DNA of 64,000 bases from positions 10,736,001-10,800,000 of the forward strand of contig OZ026845.1 in the NCBI GenBank assembly GCA_964023205.1, in the 5' to 3' direction. This DNA comes from Lutraria lutraria (lineage: Eukaryota; Mollusca; Bivalvia; Venerida; Mactridae). A program made the translations under genes and the position numbers. Positions 46,873 through 59,071 of this stretch are shown here, one piece after another. The notes below the pieces were generated by a model that saw only the letters and a list, made by a program, of their open reading frames with translations, had not been told where the DNA came from and searched no databases. The first letter of the stretch is position 1; the number at the start of each line of letters is the position of its first letter.

Positions 46873-47053
46873 AAACCTGTGTTTGCAGCCACTTTCAAAC
46901 AGGCCACCCTGTGAATAAAGGCCATTCTTAAAAATAACTGTCATTTATTATCTAGAACAAACTGACCTCCAAATAAAGACCATCTGTCAAAAAAGGCCAT
47001 ATATTTTCTATTTTGTATTTGCCAAGGGTGGCTTTTGTTCACAGGTTTGACTT
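46873..47053. mobile_element. MITE-like 'aataaaggcc' family copy with TIRs
   Basis: Ends tcaaacctgtgtttgcagcc and ggcttttgttcacaggtttg are inverted (tcaaacctgtg / cacaggtttga). The interior has gaataaaggccattct, 'gacctccaaataaagacc' and 'caaaaaaggccat'. This shows the unexpanded form of the repeat at 25365-25660. Confidence 0.7.
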
Positions 47054-48764
47054 GTACATCATAAATGCGTCTTTAACTTTTATTGTTTTTCCTTTTTTAT
47101 CCAATGAGTCACATGTACATGAAGATACGTCAACTTCCTTGTTAAATACTTCTATCATAGCTAACGCCGTCTTTTCAACGAAATTTCAGTTTTACGAGGC
47201 AGTCTGTTCACCTAACCAGTTTTCCTGGACTGCTTACTTAGCCTTTCAACTTTAGCCGGCAAGTTCACCAGTTGTGGAGGAAAATCGACATTTCGAGGGT
47301 TCAATGCAACAGTGTCGTAACTCATATTGAAATGAGAACAAGTTACAACAGTGTTGCGCTGAGCCCTCGATTTTGTCCAATTTTCTTAGAAAGATGACTT
47401 TCAATACGTTGGAAATAAGATATGCATGTTCGTTTATATTTTATGAGTGTTATCCACTAAAGGCAAAAAGACTGAAAAAAATATTTAAGAACTGTAATCA
47501 AGTAACAAAGCCAATTCACGTCATATAACGTTTACAGATAGTATTCTAATTTTCCAAGAAGACACGGGATTATTTAAAGAACATAATGATAATAATATTT
47601 ACTAAGGAATAATTTCAGAAATAAAAATGGACCTGATTTATTCCAACAATGTTCCAACCAACCACTTCAATGTCAACTACAGTGCAACTATTCCGTAGCA
47701 ACACACTTTGGTAGTAGCAAAATTATGTTGTTGTTGAGAGGTTGTTGCTCTAGAAAGGTTGTATTAATTGTGCAGTGGGAAACCTGCTGTTGCTGAATGG
47801 ACATTGTTGCTCAAGAGAGAGCTGCTCTGGAGAAGTTGTATAGTATTCTAAGCTTTACGATGAAATCTGCTAAGTAAACCACCTGTTCGAGATAAAAAGC
47901 CCCCGACCTCAACTCGTATTAATATTAAAAGTACTCATGGAAGCTAAACTTACATTGACTTTCACTGCAAGAACTAGTTTAACAATTGCTTGGCGGATGT
48001 AGATAAACGCAGTACTAGGTCTGCACAAAAAGCATTCGTTTTTTTAAAAGGAAAGCTGAACGTTCGTCAGTTTCAAAAAAAAATCAAAGCAAAAATAACT
48101 CGACAAGATTATGTCGTTAGAATCAGTTAAAACTTAAAACAGCTCGACATCACCTAAAGCAAATATACGTGTCCATGTTTTTAACTTCAAATAATCAGTA
48201 ATTGAAAACCCAACAGGGCTAGTCGGTAACGCAAAGATCACTGACAATGTCAACTGTCCGTCATACGCAGCTGAAATAATTTCAGTGATAAACGGCATTT
48301 AAACTAATTAAATCGCCACTAACCATGATTTATGAACATAATTGCCTCATACAGACACGCTGCTAAGACATGGCTTCTGTAAGATGAAAATGGTCAAGTT
48401 CTAAAGTAAGTTTATGACAAAACCAAGATTTTCCGAACATTAGAAAATGTAAACAGATTGATGATATCTTTTAGTGTGGTCTTTTGAGCTTTTTAGAAAA
48501 CATTCCATCTTAACTTTCCCATCCAATGTAAACATCTTATCATAAGTGTCTATCCTTGTTGTCTGTAATTAAAAAAGTCTCAATTATCTGCTTAACTAGT
48601 TTACACAATCACTTGCTTGTTGTTTCCATCTGACTGTTTTGGATAGTGTTACAAATGTACCAGCTATTAGTTCATGAACGAGGCGTGAATGTATTTCATT
48701 GTTGTCTTTAAACACCCGATTGATTTGATGCCCGGTGGTCGTCATATGCAGAACGGACTGACAA
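47054..48764. other. Noncoding with three dispersed repeats
   Basis: 47195-47260 belongs to the 'cacctaaccagttttcctgg' family; 47655-47845 to the 'ttgttgttgagaggttgttg' family; 47930-48070 to the 'aacaattgcttggcgg' family. The remainder is unique. Confidence 0.5.
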
Positions 48765-49095
48765 GTCAAGAGCAGACCTAAGTTGAGCGTAACAGAATTG
48801 AGAAGAACAGAGCTGAGCAGGTCAGGGTAGAGTAGAGTAGATCTAAGCTGAGCAGAACAGGACCTAGAAGAGCTTAACAGAGCATGCCAGTGTCGGGAAG
48901 ATCAGCAATGAGCATAACACGGCCAAGAAAAAGGGAGCTGGGCTGTGACCAACAGGGTCAATAAGAGTTTAAATGAACAAGTCAAGGTCAAGAAGACCTA
49001 AGCTGAGCACAACAGGGATGAGAAGGGCTGATTAGCAAGCAACACATAGCAAAGCAGAACATGGTCGGGCTGAGCAGAACAGAACAGAACGGTTT
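48765..49095. repeat. Irregular purine-rich array of 'ctgagcagaacagg' motifs
   Basis: Motifs gagcagaaca, 'gctgagcaggtcag', 'taagctgagcagaacagg', 'agagcttaacagagc' and 'agcagaacagaacagaacgg' recur with uneven spacing over about 330 bases. There is strong strand bias for A and G. No open frame spans it. Confidence 0.7.
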
Positions 49096-52000
49096 TGAAA
49101 AGAGCGGAACTAAATGTAAGAAATGCTACAATAGTCGCTAATACACATTTTAGACACGTAACAAAATAATGGACTCATGTTGACTTGATTTACCTTTGAA
49201 AGGAGCATCAACTAATGCCTCTAATTAACCATCACTATCGTCACTTCCAAACAGTTCGCGCCAATAAGATTAAGCTATAGCTTATATGTGTAGAGTTGGC
49301 TGGATACTGTTGAGTAAAAATTCCTGTATATCAGCTTAATACCCAACTAGGCCAATGTAATACTTTATGATAAGCTAGTGTCTTAAGGTAGTCCAGATAT
49401 TTCATCATAACAAAGTGGAATTTGAAAACAGAATGTTTCAGATTGAATCTGGCTACATATTGATCAACCCATGTACATGAACTCATTGACATGAAACATG
49501 TCATAATCAAACTAGATTAATAAAATCACTTATAGGGATGTTAGAAAATGTACATACATTGTATAATTATGTAACCTGTTGATATCATGAAACCATACAA
49601 AATGTGCACATGCAAATGTAAACAATGCTCTGCAAACTTGGGCTAGCACAAACATGGAACAAAATGAGATTTCCGCTATCTGATGGATCAAATTTCTATT
49701 GACTTGAACTGGTTAACTCCAAATACTTTTAATGTTTTTTATAACAAAACTTTCACAAACAACATGAAAACAAAGTACTAATTACGACAATCAAGTCGGA
49801 TCTAAACATAATGTGCAATGCTGTGTAAAAAAGGGGCCCATTAAATGACTTTATCAAATTGAACCCTATTTTGCCTTTAAAATCATGCGATCCTTAAAAC
49901 GTATCAAATATCCCGTATATAAAATATTAAAAAAGTCAGGTGGCGCCAGAGAGGTGTCTGGATAGAGGGATAATTTAAGGCTCCTTTCGATTGTGACGTG
50001 CATTTCAAAGCCGTTCTAAATACTATGTTCCTATTGATCAATGATAGATCTGTTTAAAATATCAGATAAAATGATAAATACAAATGTTGACGAGAGAAAA
50101 TGTTAATCACCCCGCGTAGTGATTTAACTGTAGGATTCTAAAACAGCGATGAAGCTAAATCCAAAGATAAAAGGATGAATTAAAATCGTTTTTAAGATGA
50201 AAAGTTTGTTCAGCCTAATTATTTGACACGATGCGTACATTGATATCGAATGTTCAATACGGATTTCTAGCACTGTGACCGATACATTTACTATAGTAGA
50301 GCTTGTAGCAAAAAGGCCATTCAAGGAAGGAATAGAAATTACTAGTTCCTTTTGTAGAGCTAGCCCTTATTCAGAGGTTTATTGGTTTGGTATCATCCAC
50401 TATACATTTGTTTACTTCATGGTTCCCGTTCCATGTTGAAGTGCAAGACTATGTAAGTTCAGTTTCCATGAGTTCAGTTCTTTGATTACTCGGTAAAATT
50501 GCTATTTCAAGGGGAGGTAAATTCGTGGATTTTTTAAAATATATTTTTGGAAAAAAGAAATTTCGCCTATTTGTTTTCTATCATTTTCTTTAATAAAACA
50601 ACATTGTTAGAACTCGTATACCAGAGAGTTTTATGAAGTCAAGCAGTCTAGAACTTGACTAAGAATTCACAACTCCGATCACTTACCAACAAACTTGTCC
50701 TTAATTTTAACACGGTAGCGAACTAGTCTCAAAAAATAATTAATTTACCCATTGATGAGGCATCCATTTTCACGAGTGTAAATAGTTCAATTTTGACTGT
50801 AATTCAGTTGCAAGAAGAACTTAAGATATTTAAAGATGCGTACGTAAGTTCAATGTAATTTAACACAATAAAACCCCATTTCTATTCAGTGACTCAAACT
50901 GAGGTGTAAAAAATGTATTTTCTAGTTACATGCTCAATAAAAAAGGTTGTATAGATCAGGGCGTCCTGTGGCCCTTGAAAGCGTGTGGAAAGGTACAAAA
51001 AGTGAGAAAGTGGACGGTCTGTACCTCGGGCCTAATAACAAGGAAAAATAAGGATAAAATTAAGTCGGGTAACTAGTAACAAATTATTTCTTTAGACCTA
51101 AATTATGTTATTTCGTAAAACATGGACATGCGATCATACCGGATCATAAAACACATCCAATACATGTAGCATGTTTAGAAAAGACAAAACCGCATGTAGT
51201 CTTAGAACTTATTGGAGCCTAATACGATGTAGAATGGGTAAAATTACTAGTAACAAACAGTGCTACGTACCATGGTATATGCATGTGTCGACAGAAGCAG
51301 GACAATTTCAATACAATGGACTCGTTCCACTAAGTCCCCCCCCCCCAAAAAAATGGCTTTAAAAAGACGTAACATTTGTGAAAAAAATATATATTTAAAT
51401 TGACGCAAAAAAATACATTCAAACGGCTTGAAACGGACTAATCGTAATGAAATCCGACAAACAACAGAATGCATCGCAGAAATATTCCAATACTTTCAAT
51501 TGAATTTAAGAATTGCTTTCAATAATTTACTGTTTACCACAAATTTAGGTTATTTTCATTGCCTCATTAAAACCACGTTACAGGGTAGTTTGCATTCGCC
51601 AACAGGAGAAAAGTACAGTTAACAACCCCGTAATCGCGTACACGGTAAATTAGTCAGGGCCATCCAGACATTTTCTTCTTATATTAGCCTTTATAATCAA
51701 ATAACAACTCGACGGTAGGGAAATAACAAGGAATTAAACTATGTTCATTGCTTGACGAAAATTGGGCTTGGAGATTAAAGTGGAGAAACTATTTTAACGT
51801 TTGTACAAGTCATATAATGCCGGGAGGGCTATCAGTCCAAAACTCTATTGGATATAATGCGTATTTAACTTGGAACGTAATCGTCAGCTTGGTACATTAA
51901 TAACAATATACGACATGCACGAATAAAACCCATCAGCAATTACTTTATTAGTTAGAATGTATTATACTGACATACATGAACACTTTCAACAAATCAACAA

Positions 52001-52645
52001 CAGTAAACTCAAGTCACAGAAACGTAAGCAAAAACGCCAAAATATATAACAACCGGAAACTAGTAGAGAGAATAATGTAATTATTAATATATGTTTCCAT
52101 TCATAAATTCAGCGTTTCTTGCGTTGTTACTGAATTACGAATAAATTATGTACGAATGACAAAGTATTGTAGATCGCTGTGTCAAGTTTAGGTCGTAATG
52201 TGTTAAAAATTGGTGTTTCAAATTCGGTACTACATTGTAATGTTCACAACAGAAAATATTCTAAATGGCAAAGGTCAGATGAGATATTGAATTATTGATG
52301 TTATTTCTGTTCCGAAAATGACAAATTGATTTAGATATAGCATTCAGAATTAAGGACATAAGTTTCTGTTGATTATGGGATTTTCTGTATTAATGTGTAT
52401 GCAATAAGTATTGTTTAAACTTTTTACACATCAATTCGTGACGTTGCGTATTTTTCCGGCGGCTCTTGCATGCTCTTTGTTGCGATTCGGCACAATTAGA
52501 TGATGATAAGATTTCAAGTTCATAATGTTATATTAGTGTTCATTATACCAATTGATTATCAACTAGTATTTTTTTTATTTTAGTGGGTTAAGACCGTGAT
52601 GAAGAAAGTTCAAGAAACCGATGTGAGGATGGGAGCATGCCAAAC
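49096..52645. other. Noncoding, two repeat copies
   Basis: 50418-50495 is the 'cccgttccatgttg' family; 50915-51085 is the 'tttctggtta' TIR family (ttttctagttacatgctcaa to 'gggtaactagtaac'). A short C-run lies at about 51338. No gene is seen. Confidence 0.45.
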
Positions 52646-53645
52646 AAATAATGACCAGTTCAATATAATGGTGTTTAATAAATCAATCAATTACCAATTC
52701 AGTGTAATTTTGTAAATCAATTAATGACCAGTTCAGTATAATTGCATAAATCAATTAATGACCAGTTCAATTTTGTAAATCAATTAATGACATGTCCAGT
52801 ATAATTGTGTTAAATCAATTAATGACCAGTGCATTGTAGTTTTGTAAATCAATTAACGATCAGATCAGTATAATTGTATTTATAAATCAATTAATGACCA
52901 GTTCAGTGTAATTTTGTAAATCAATTAATGACCAGTTCAGTATAATTGTATAAATCAATTAATGACCAGTTCAGTGTAAATTTGTAAATCAATTAATGAC
53001 CAGTTCAGTATAATTGTATAAATCGATTAATGACCAGTTCAGTGTAAATTTGTAAATCAATTAATGACATGTTCGGGTGTATTTTTAAAATCAATTAATG
53101 ACGAGTTCAGTATAATTGTTTAAATCAATTAATGACCAGTTCAGTATAATTGTGTAAATCAATTAATGCTCAGTTCAGTATAATTTTGTAAATCAATTAA
53201 TGACATGCCAGTTCAGTATTATTATGTAAATCAGTTAATGAACAGTTCAATATACCAGTAAATTATGTGAATCAATTAATGACCAGTTCAGTATTATAGT
53301 GTAAATCAATGAATGACCAGTTCAGTGTAATTTTGTAAATCAATTAATGACATGTTCAGTATAATTGTGTAAATCAAGTAATGACCAGTTCCGTTTTATT
53401 GTGTAAATCAGTTGATGAACAGTTCAATATATACCAGTAAATTATGTACAATGTATATCAACTAATGACCAGTTCAGTATTTAATAATTGTGTAATTGAA
53501 TTGATGAACAGTTCAATACAAATTGTGTAAATTAATTAAATAAATTTTAAGTTGCAAAATTCATTAGTGTAGTTAAGTATAACTGTGTTAATAAATTAAT
53601 GACCAATTAAATATATTTTGTGTAAATCAGCTAATGACCAATGGA
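52646..53645. repeat. 34-bp minisatellite, about 28 copies
   Basis: The unit reads taaatcaattaatgaccagt, 'tcagtataattgtg'. Two variants, agtataattgta and agtgtaattttg, alternate in the middle (about 52870-53070), giving a 67-68-bp dimer period there. The edges are diverged. Confidence 0.93.
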
Positions 53646-56600
53646 TCTTTGAGCAAATGCTTCATTTAGAATAACAGACAATCTTTAACTCACATGTAGT
53701 GATATAAATATAAGACCAAATGATCATCCAAATAAAGGCTTATGTACTTCTGACTCCAATCTCTATGTTACATTTACAGTATTAGCATCTTTAAAAAGCA
53801 CTGATTTAGAATTGAGCTAGCTTACTGTATTAAAAGCTAACCTTTCACTAATGGATTATATTGATTGATTGCATTTTGCTTCATGATTGAAATTTCATAC
53901 ACCGAGTTAACTTAAAATATCTCCAGTAAGATGATTAATAAAAGATGGTCATTTTTATATTAGCTGATGTCAAAAATGACCTTCAGTACGGAAATGCCAT
54001 AAGTTGGCATCGCGTTATAAAAATCATAATGAGCCCTGTGATTTATTAAGTTTCGATGGATGAACAATCTCCTCATAATTAATTGATTTGAAATCGGCGA
54101 AGTTTTTTATTGTTGTAACTGTTATAAATCCCAACAGTAGAATACAATTATCGAAGTCAAGATCACAATCTCTGATATGTCATTGTTGAAAATAAAACGG
54201 TATCACAGATTTCAAGTAGATAAGATCTTGGGAGCTTTCTGTACTTCATACACCAAAGAGTTCATAAGAAAAGTAGCGCAACTTTGCACGAATGTATTTC
54301 TAATTGACAAGTGGCAAGTGAGACGCTGATATATTCACCAAAAATGTGGATATAATATTTTGGATATCAATTTCAATGCACGTAATTTCGCAAACAAAAT
54401 ATAATAACATCGTGAGTCACCGTTGCATTGCAATTAAAAAAATAATTCAGTAGTACATACTTAAAATTCTATAACATGATATAAAAAAATTCCCTCAAAC
54501 CGCAAATTCATGAGTGCACATGTTAATACAAGGAGACCTGAGGTTATGCAAACTGACTTTTTCCACAAAATATCATACCAGTGTGTGTATAGTCATTTAC
54601 ATTCAAGTCAAGATGAGTTTAGTAACTTGATTCAAAAACAAGCAGCAGGCTTACCCAATTTAAGTATAAAATTAATTATTCAAAATGCTAAAGTTTACAA
54701 ACATTTGTTTCAATATAACAAGCAGTATTTTGGCAGTTATCTGATAAATTACTCAGTACAGTCAAATTCTAATATGATTTAGATTCATTTCACATCTATA
54801 GTAATTTCAATTGTCAAATCGAAACAAAGCAATCGCAAAAAATACTAAATTTATGATGATGAATCTTGTTTTTACAACTTTACTAAGTATATCTTAATGA
54901 TATAATAAAATTATAGCATTGTATGCTCATCAGAAAATAGACTTGTAACCGAATTACCAGATCTAGTCTAATTTTCAAAATAAAATTTAACCAGCATTCC
55001 ACATTAATTGTATTAAATAAGTATTGCTGAATGGAATGTCATTGTATAACAATTATTTCCATATATGGTCATAAGACATTTATCAAGTTTGGTTTAACAA
55101 ACTTATCATTTTTCATCATCTGGTTTTGAAACACATTCAAACAAAGCTATTCTTCCTTCTAGTATCACATTGAAACTCTTAATCTTTTGAATCACTTGCG
55201 AGACATATTTTAAGAAAAAGTACAGTCAAACCTGTAGACATAGTCCACCTTTGGAAAGACATAATGTGGCCCTTATTGACAGGTGGCCTTTATTACGGTG
55301 ATATTGTTCTATGCCCTGAAAACTTGACACAAACAATTCTACCTGATTCCACCATGTGCTAGGCAAGTTCTCTAACCAATAAATAAACTTTAATTATTTG
55401 ACCCTGTCATTGTATTAAAAGTCAATGAGACATTTCGACAACAGATGGAATTAATAGTCCAGAATATCTACTAACATTCTTTTTTGTTTAAAACGCCAAT
55501 ACCATATTGTGTACTATACAGTTATAATTATTTCATGGACAGCCAGTGGATGAAAGAGAAGGTCACTAAATCAAGGTTTTAACAATACCTGGCCTATTAT
55601 TACACCATACAGAATGAACAATAAAGTTCAACTTAATCAATGCTTTCATGTTTGATACGATCACATTGAAATATGCTTCACAATTCATTTATATAAATAA
55701 TTTCTAACTCAACAATTTAGTAAAGAGTATAAACAAAACTTGGATATTAGTTTCCCAATGAATAATTTAGGCAAATTGGAAAAGTTCATACTAGTAAATT
55801 AGCTGAGCCCATTGTCTACAATCAAGTTGTATGGTTTATCAGAAAACATAAAGGTTGGGATATTTATTTTATTCTCTGCGATATAAAATTTCATACCTCT
55901 AATCCCAAATGACCATAAACCATAAAAAGTAGAAGATGTAATGTTAAATTCATGCCGTTACTAACCACTCGTCACAAAAGTTTGCATAAAATATCGTCAA
56001 ATTAACTTCTAAAGTTATTTTCTTTCATAATTGATTATAAATCATGGCAAGGTACTTGATTACGCCACAATAGAACAATTATCACACATTTTAATCACCC
56101 AATTTTCTAAATAAATAATGACACAAATTTCGAGATCAATTATACAACATGTACTTACAGAATTCTTAAAGCAAATCCAATCAATATAATTACTCATAAG
56201 GCAATCAAGTAAATGCTTTATTAGGTATTAAAGGAATTAAGAAAAAGCAAAAATTTCAAATTCTAAATTACGCTTATCTGAATATCAAGCCTATATACCG
56301 GTAAGTAAAAATATTCAGTAATTCCTTTGAACTAAATTGAAAGCATAAATAAATTTCATAAATAAAAGGGTTTTATTAATGAAGTGAAAGTTTTATGCTA
56401 AAAGCAGTAGAAGTCATTTTCTTTCTATTGAGGACCATTTCAAGAGCAAGTATAATGCTGTGGCAATTAGCTATACATAAAAATACGACTTTTTCAACAC
56501 TTCATTCGGGCTCACTTGGTTCAATGCATGGAATTATTTTTTTTCAAGTTTACATCTTTTTCGAAACATAATTTTATTGCAATTTTAGTACAAGTAACAA

Positions 56601-57702
56601 AAACAACCTAAAAAAGTTCCTGTGACCGTTTTTCGGATTTTTTTACCGAAGTATTTTTGTCATCAAGTAAGAAGACTCCTGTAAATCAATCTCTGTCTTT
56701 CTGGGTGAGTGAGATTAACAACTGTACTGAATAGACGTATACGGTTCTTGTTTTTAAATATGTGGTCAGTGGAAATGTTCCATCTAACTATAACCTTGAT
56801 CCTTCTGGGAGCCATCACTTTTAGTGGGTTAAACTGCACTGAAAGTCTTCCGAATGAATAGTTCACTATGTCCTCTCTCTTTGATAGCCTCATGATACCA
56901 AATCGACTGTTAACAAAAAACTTTCAACAAATACTTTGATTAACATTGTTAAAAGTATATTAAGTATTGGACTTATGGCATGAGTCACTAAATTATCATT
57001 CTTTAAGATACCCTATTTGTATCACCTCATTATTTCAAATGACAATAACAAATAATATAACAATACTAAAATTATGTCTTATTATGTCTATTGTAAATGC
57101 GTTAATAATGTAAAAAATCCTTGAAGAAATATCTGGTTATATTATACCATTGTTTTAATACTAACTTTATTCCACACACAGAGTATTTTATCTCACTCCA
57201 AACCAATTATAGCGATAATGATTTCAAAATAATACTAAAACACAAATATGCTAATTGTTATAGATACCAGGGCTTTATATAAAGTAGCATTAGGTTAGCA
57301 ATTAAAGTCACATGAGAAAATGTTAATTATGAGTTAATTGTTAGAAAGTCAGTATGATTCACATAGATAAACTCTTGGTCCAGTTATTACCATTGTAACA
57401 TCTTAAAAACACTCAAAATTATTTCACTTCATGAATCATCAGATTTTTTCCGATTTCTGATCGATTAGTAATATTTTGGCCAATTTTACATTATCCCTTT
57501 GTTCTATTAACAATATATATTTATTTACATATGAAAACTATGCTACTTATTAACTTTCAAAGTGATTAAATTTTGAAGAAAAATATATCTCGTTACCGCA
57601 AAGAGCTTTTATACTAACACTGAATAAATTCAAATATTATTTTTTAAAATTCTGAAGTACATGTATAAATTATTGAATAAAAACTTGAAATCATTTTTTG
57701 TG
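53646..57702. other. Long AT-rich stretch, no recognisable gene
   Basis: An 'aataaaggcc' family relative lies at 55226-55305 (gtcaaacctgtagacatagt to 'aggtggcctttatta'). Open frames at 54510-54782 (+) and 56663-56893 (-) have no family I recognise; the latter lies downstream of UTP15 on the same strand and could be untranslated sequence of another gene. Confidence 0.4.
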
Positions 57703-57787
57703 ATACAGGCAAATTCATATCTCATCAGAAACTCTGGCAATGTATACAGGCAAATTCATATCTCATCAGAAACTCTGGCAATGTATA
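57703..57787. repeat. Perfect 41-bp tandem duplication
   Basis: The unit starting atacaggcaaattcatatct and ending 'actctggcaatgt' occurs twice without a mismatch. The identity suggests a recent event or an assembly artefact. Confidence 0.95.
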
Positions 57788-57897
57788 TTTTAATTAACAT
57801 CATTGAATAAATGCATGCATAATTAAAGCAAGTTCTTGTGAAAGTAAGACGCTAAATATCAGTTTTTGTATATCTATTGTTTTACTGCATATTTGAC

Positions 57898-58326
57898 TAG
57901 GGCTGTGGCGAGTATCTGAGTATTCGAATATCACGAATCAAATTAAAAGATCGAGTATGAATAAGCGTCACTACTAAGATTCGTGGTTCGCAATCTAGTT
58001 TTTTAACAAATTAAGTTTATTCTTTGTTCTTAAAAATCCCTTTTCTATTAATAAATATTGTCTCATGAAGGACTACTTCGTTTGCCAAGATGTGCAGTCA
58101 GTTCTTTAAATAGTGATGCTGGTAAATCAACTAGTTGGGAGGGGTATGTATAAATCTAAGTCTTAGAACAATTTATATTGATTTACTTCATTATTCCAAA
58201 AAATAAACAAATAATTTAGCTGTTTAAGTTTTAGTTGGATTAATTGATAACAAAAGATTCGTGATTCGTGAGTGTTGAATCGTGGATTGGATCGGATCGC
58301 CACTTACCCAACGATCCACAGCCCTA
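57898..58326. mobile_element. hAT-type MITE with perfect 8-bp TSD (429 bp)
   Basis: TIRs tagggctgtgg and ccacagcccta; target duplication tatttgac at 57890-57897 and 58327-58334. The interior has 'gattcgtggttcg' and 'gattcgtgattcgtg' motifs. No transposase. It shares the TAGGGCTGT terminus with the element at 60976-62165. Confidence 0.88.
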
Positions 58327-58339
58327 TATTTGACAACTA

Positions 58340-58565
58340 TAGTCATTTCAGAGCAGCCACAGAGAGAATATACATGAGAACCAGGCATTTATATCCCTAG
58401 TTTTTACTTAATGGTTTTCTTAGTTTTTTATAGTGCCTGGAGCTAAGCACCGATACACACCTCATCCTTTTTCCTGTGATTTTCTGAACACAGTACTTGG
58501 CTTGGTAGGAGGGATGGGGACACTGAAAAGCATCCCTGAAATATCGAACGGCGGAGCTGCTAATT
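58340..58565 (-). mobile_element. SINE-like repeat, copy 2
   Basis: Matches 40800-41235: tcatttcagagcagccacag, 'atttatatccctagttttta', 'gcaccgatacacacctcatc', 'acagtacttggcttgg'. It lacks the (GA)n expansion, and the tRNA-like end has decayed. Confidence 0.65.
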
Positions 58566-58802
58566 GATGATGAATAAATTTTAGATTTATGTTCCAGTAT
58601 GAGAAATAATCAAAAGTACTATGTAATAGATATGGTATGTCCATTTACAATAATATGAAATCTGTAATATTTAACCATTTTTGGTAATTTATCATCTATC
58701 TATTGAAAGTTCTGAAAAAATCACTGTCACTATATAATAAAACAAAAAAAAAAACAGTTTTTAGATGAGGGGTGTTCAAACAAAACATAACATATTGTGT
58801 TG

Positions 58803-58817
58803 TTTATTTAGTTTATT
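58803..58817 (-). terminator. Candidate poly(A) signals of UTP15
   Basis: On the - strand AATAAA occurs at 58812-58817 and 58803-58808, 13 and 22 bases after the stop codon, implying a very short 3'UTR if used. Confidence 0.45.
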
Positions 58818-58829
58818 TTAGCAAAATTT

Positions 58830-59071
58830 TCATGAAACTTGGGCAGCAGTAGATGGCATTAGATTGATTTCATTCCTTAAGCCAGGTGACCCAGTCGCAT
58901 TATCATTCACGGTCGTTTGGAATTGCTGCGAGGCTGAAAACAATGTGTCTAGTTTTCCGATCACTTCTAATAGTTTTTTTGCATAGTTAACTTCTCCGTC
59001 CACTGCGTCTCGTAGTCTGTGTAAGGCTGTGTCGAGGACCGATGATCGACCTATCTGTGGAGAATATATAT
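58830..59071 (-). CDS. UTP15: UTP15 last coding exon
   Basis: Starts IYSPQIGRSSVLDTALHRLR after a split Asp codon and ends LMPSTAAQVS before TGA (58830-58832). The tail after the conserved LDTLFSA is polar and unconserved, as in other UTP15 proteins. Acceptor ggtttcag. Confidence 0.92.

Noticed and set aside
52646..53645. CRISPR-like regular repeats
   Set aside because: Units are directly adjacent without unique spacers and the genome is eukaryotic; it is a minisatellite.
54510..54782. 90-residue open frame (+ strand)
   Set aside because: AT-rich, no signal peptide, domain or splice context; overall like chance frames nearby.
56663..56893. 76-residue open frame (- strand) downstream of UTP15
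   Set aside because: Composition is slightly gene-like, but no family is recognised and no consistent splice sites support it.
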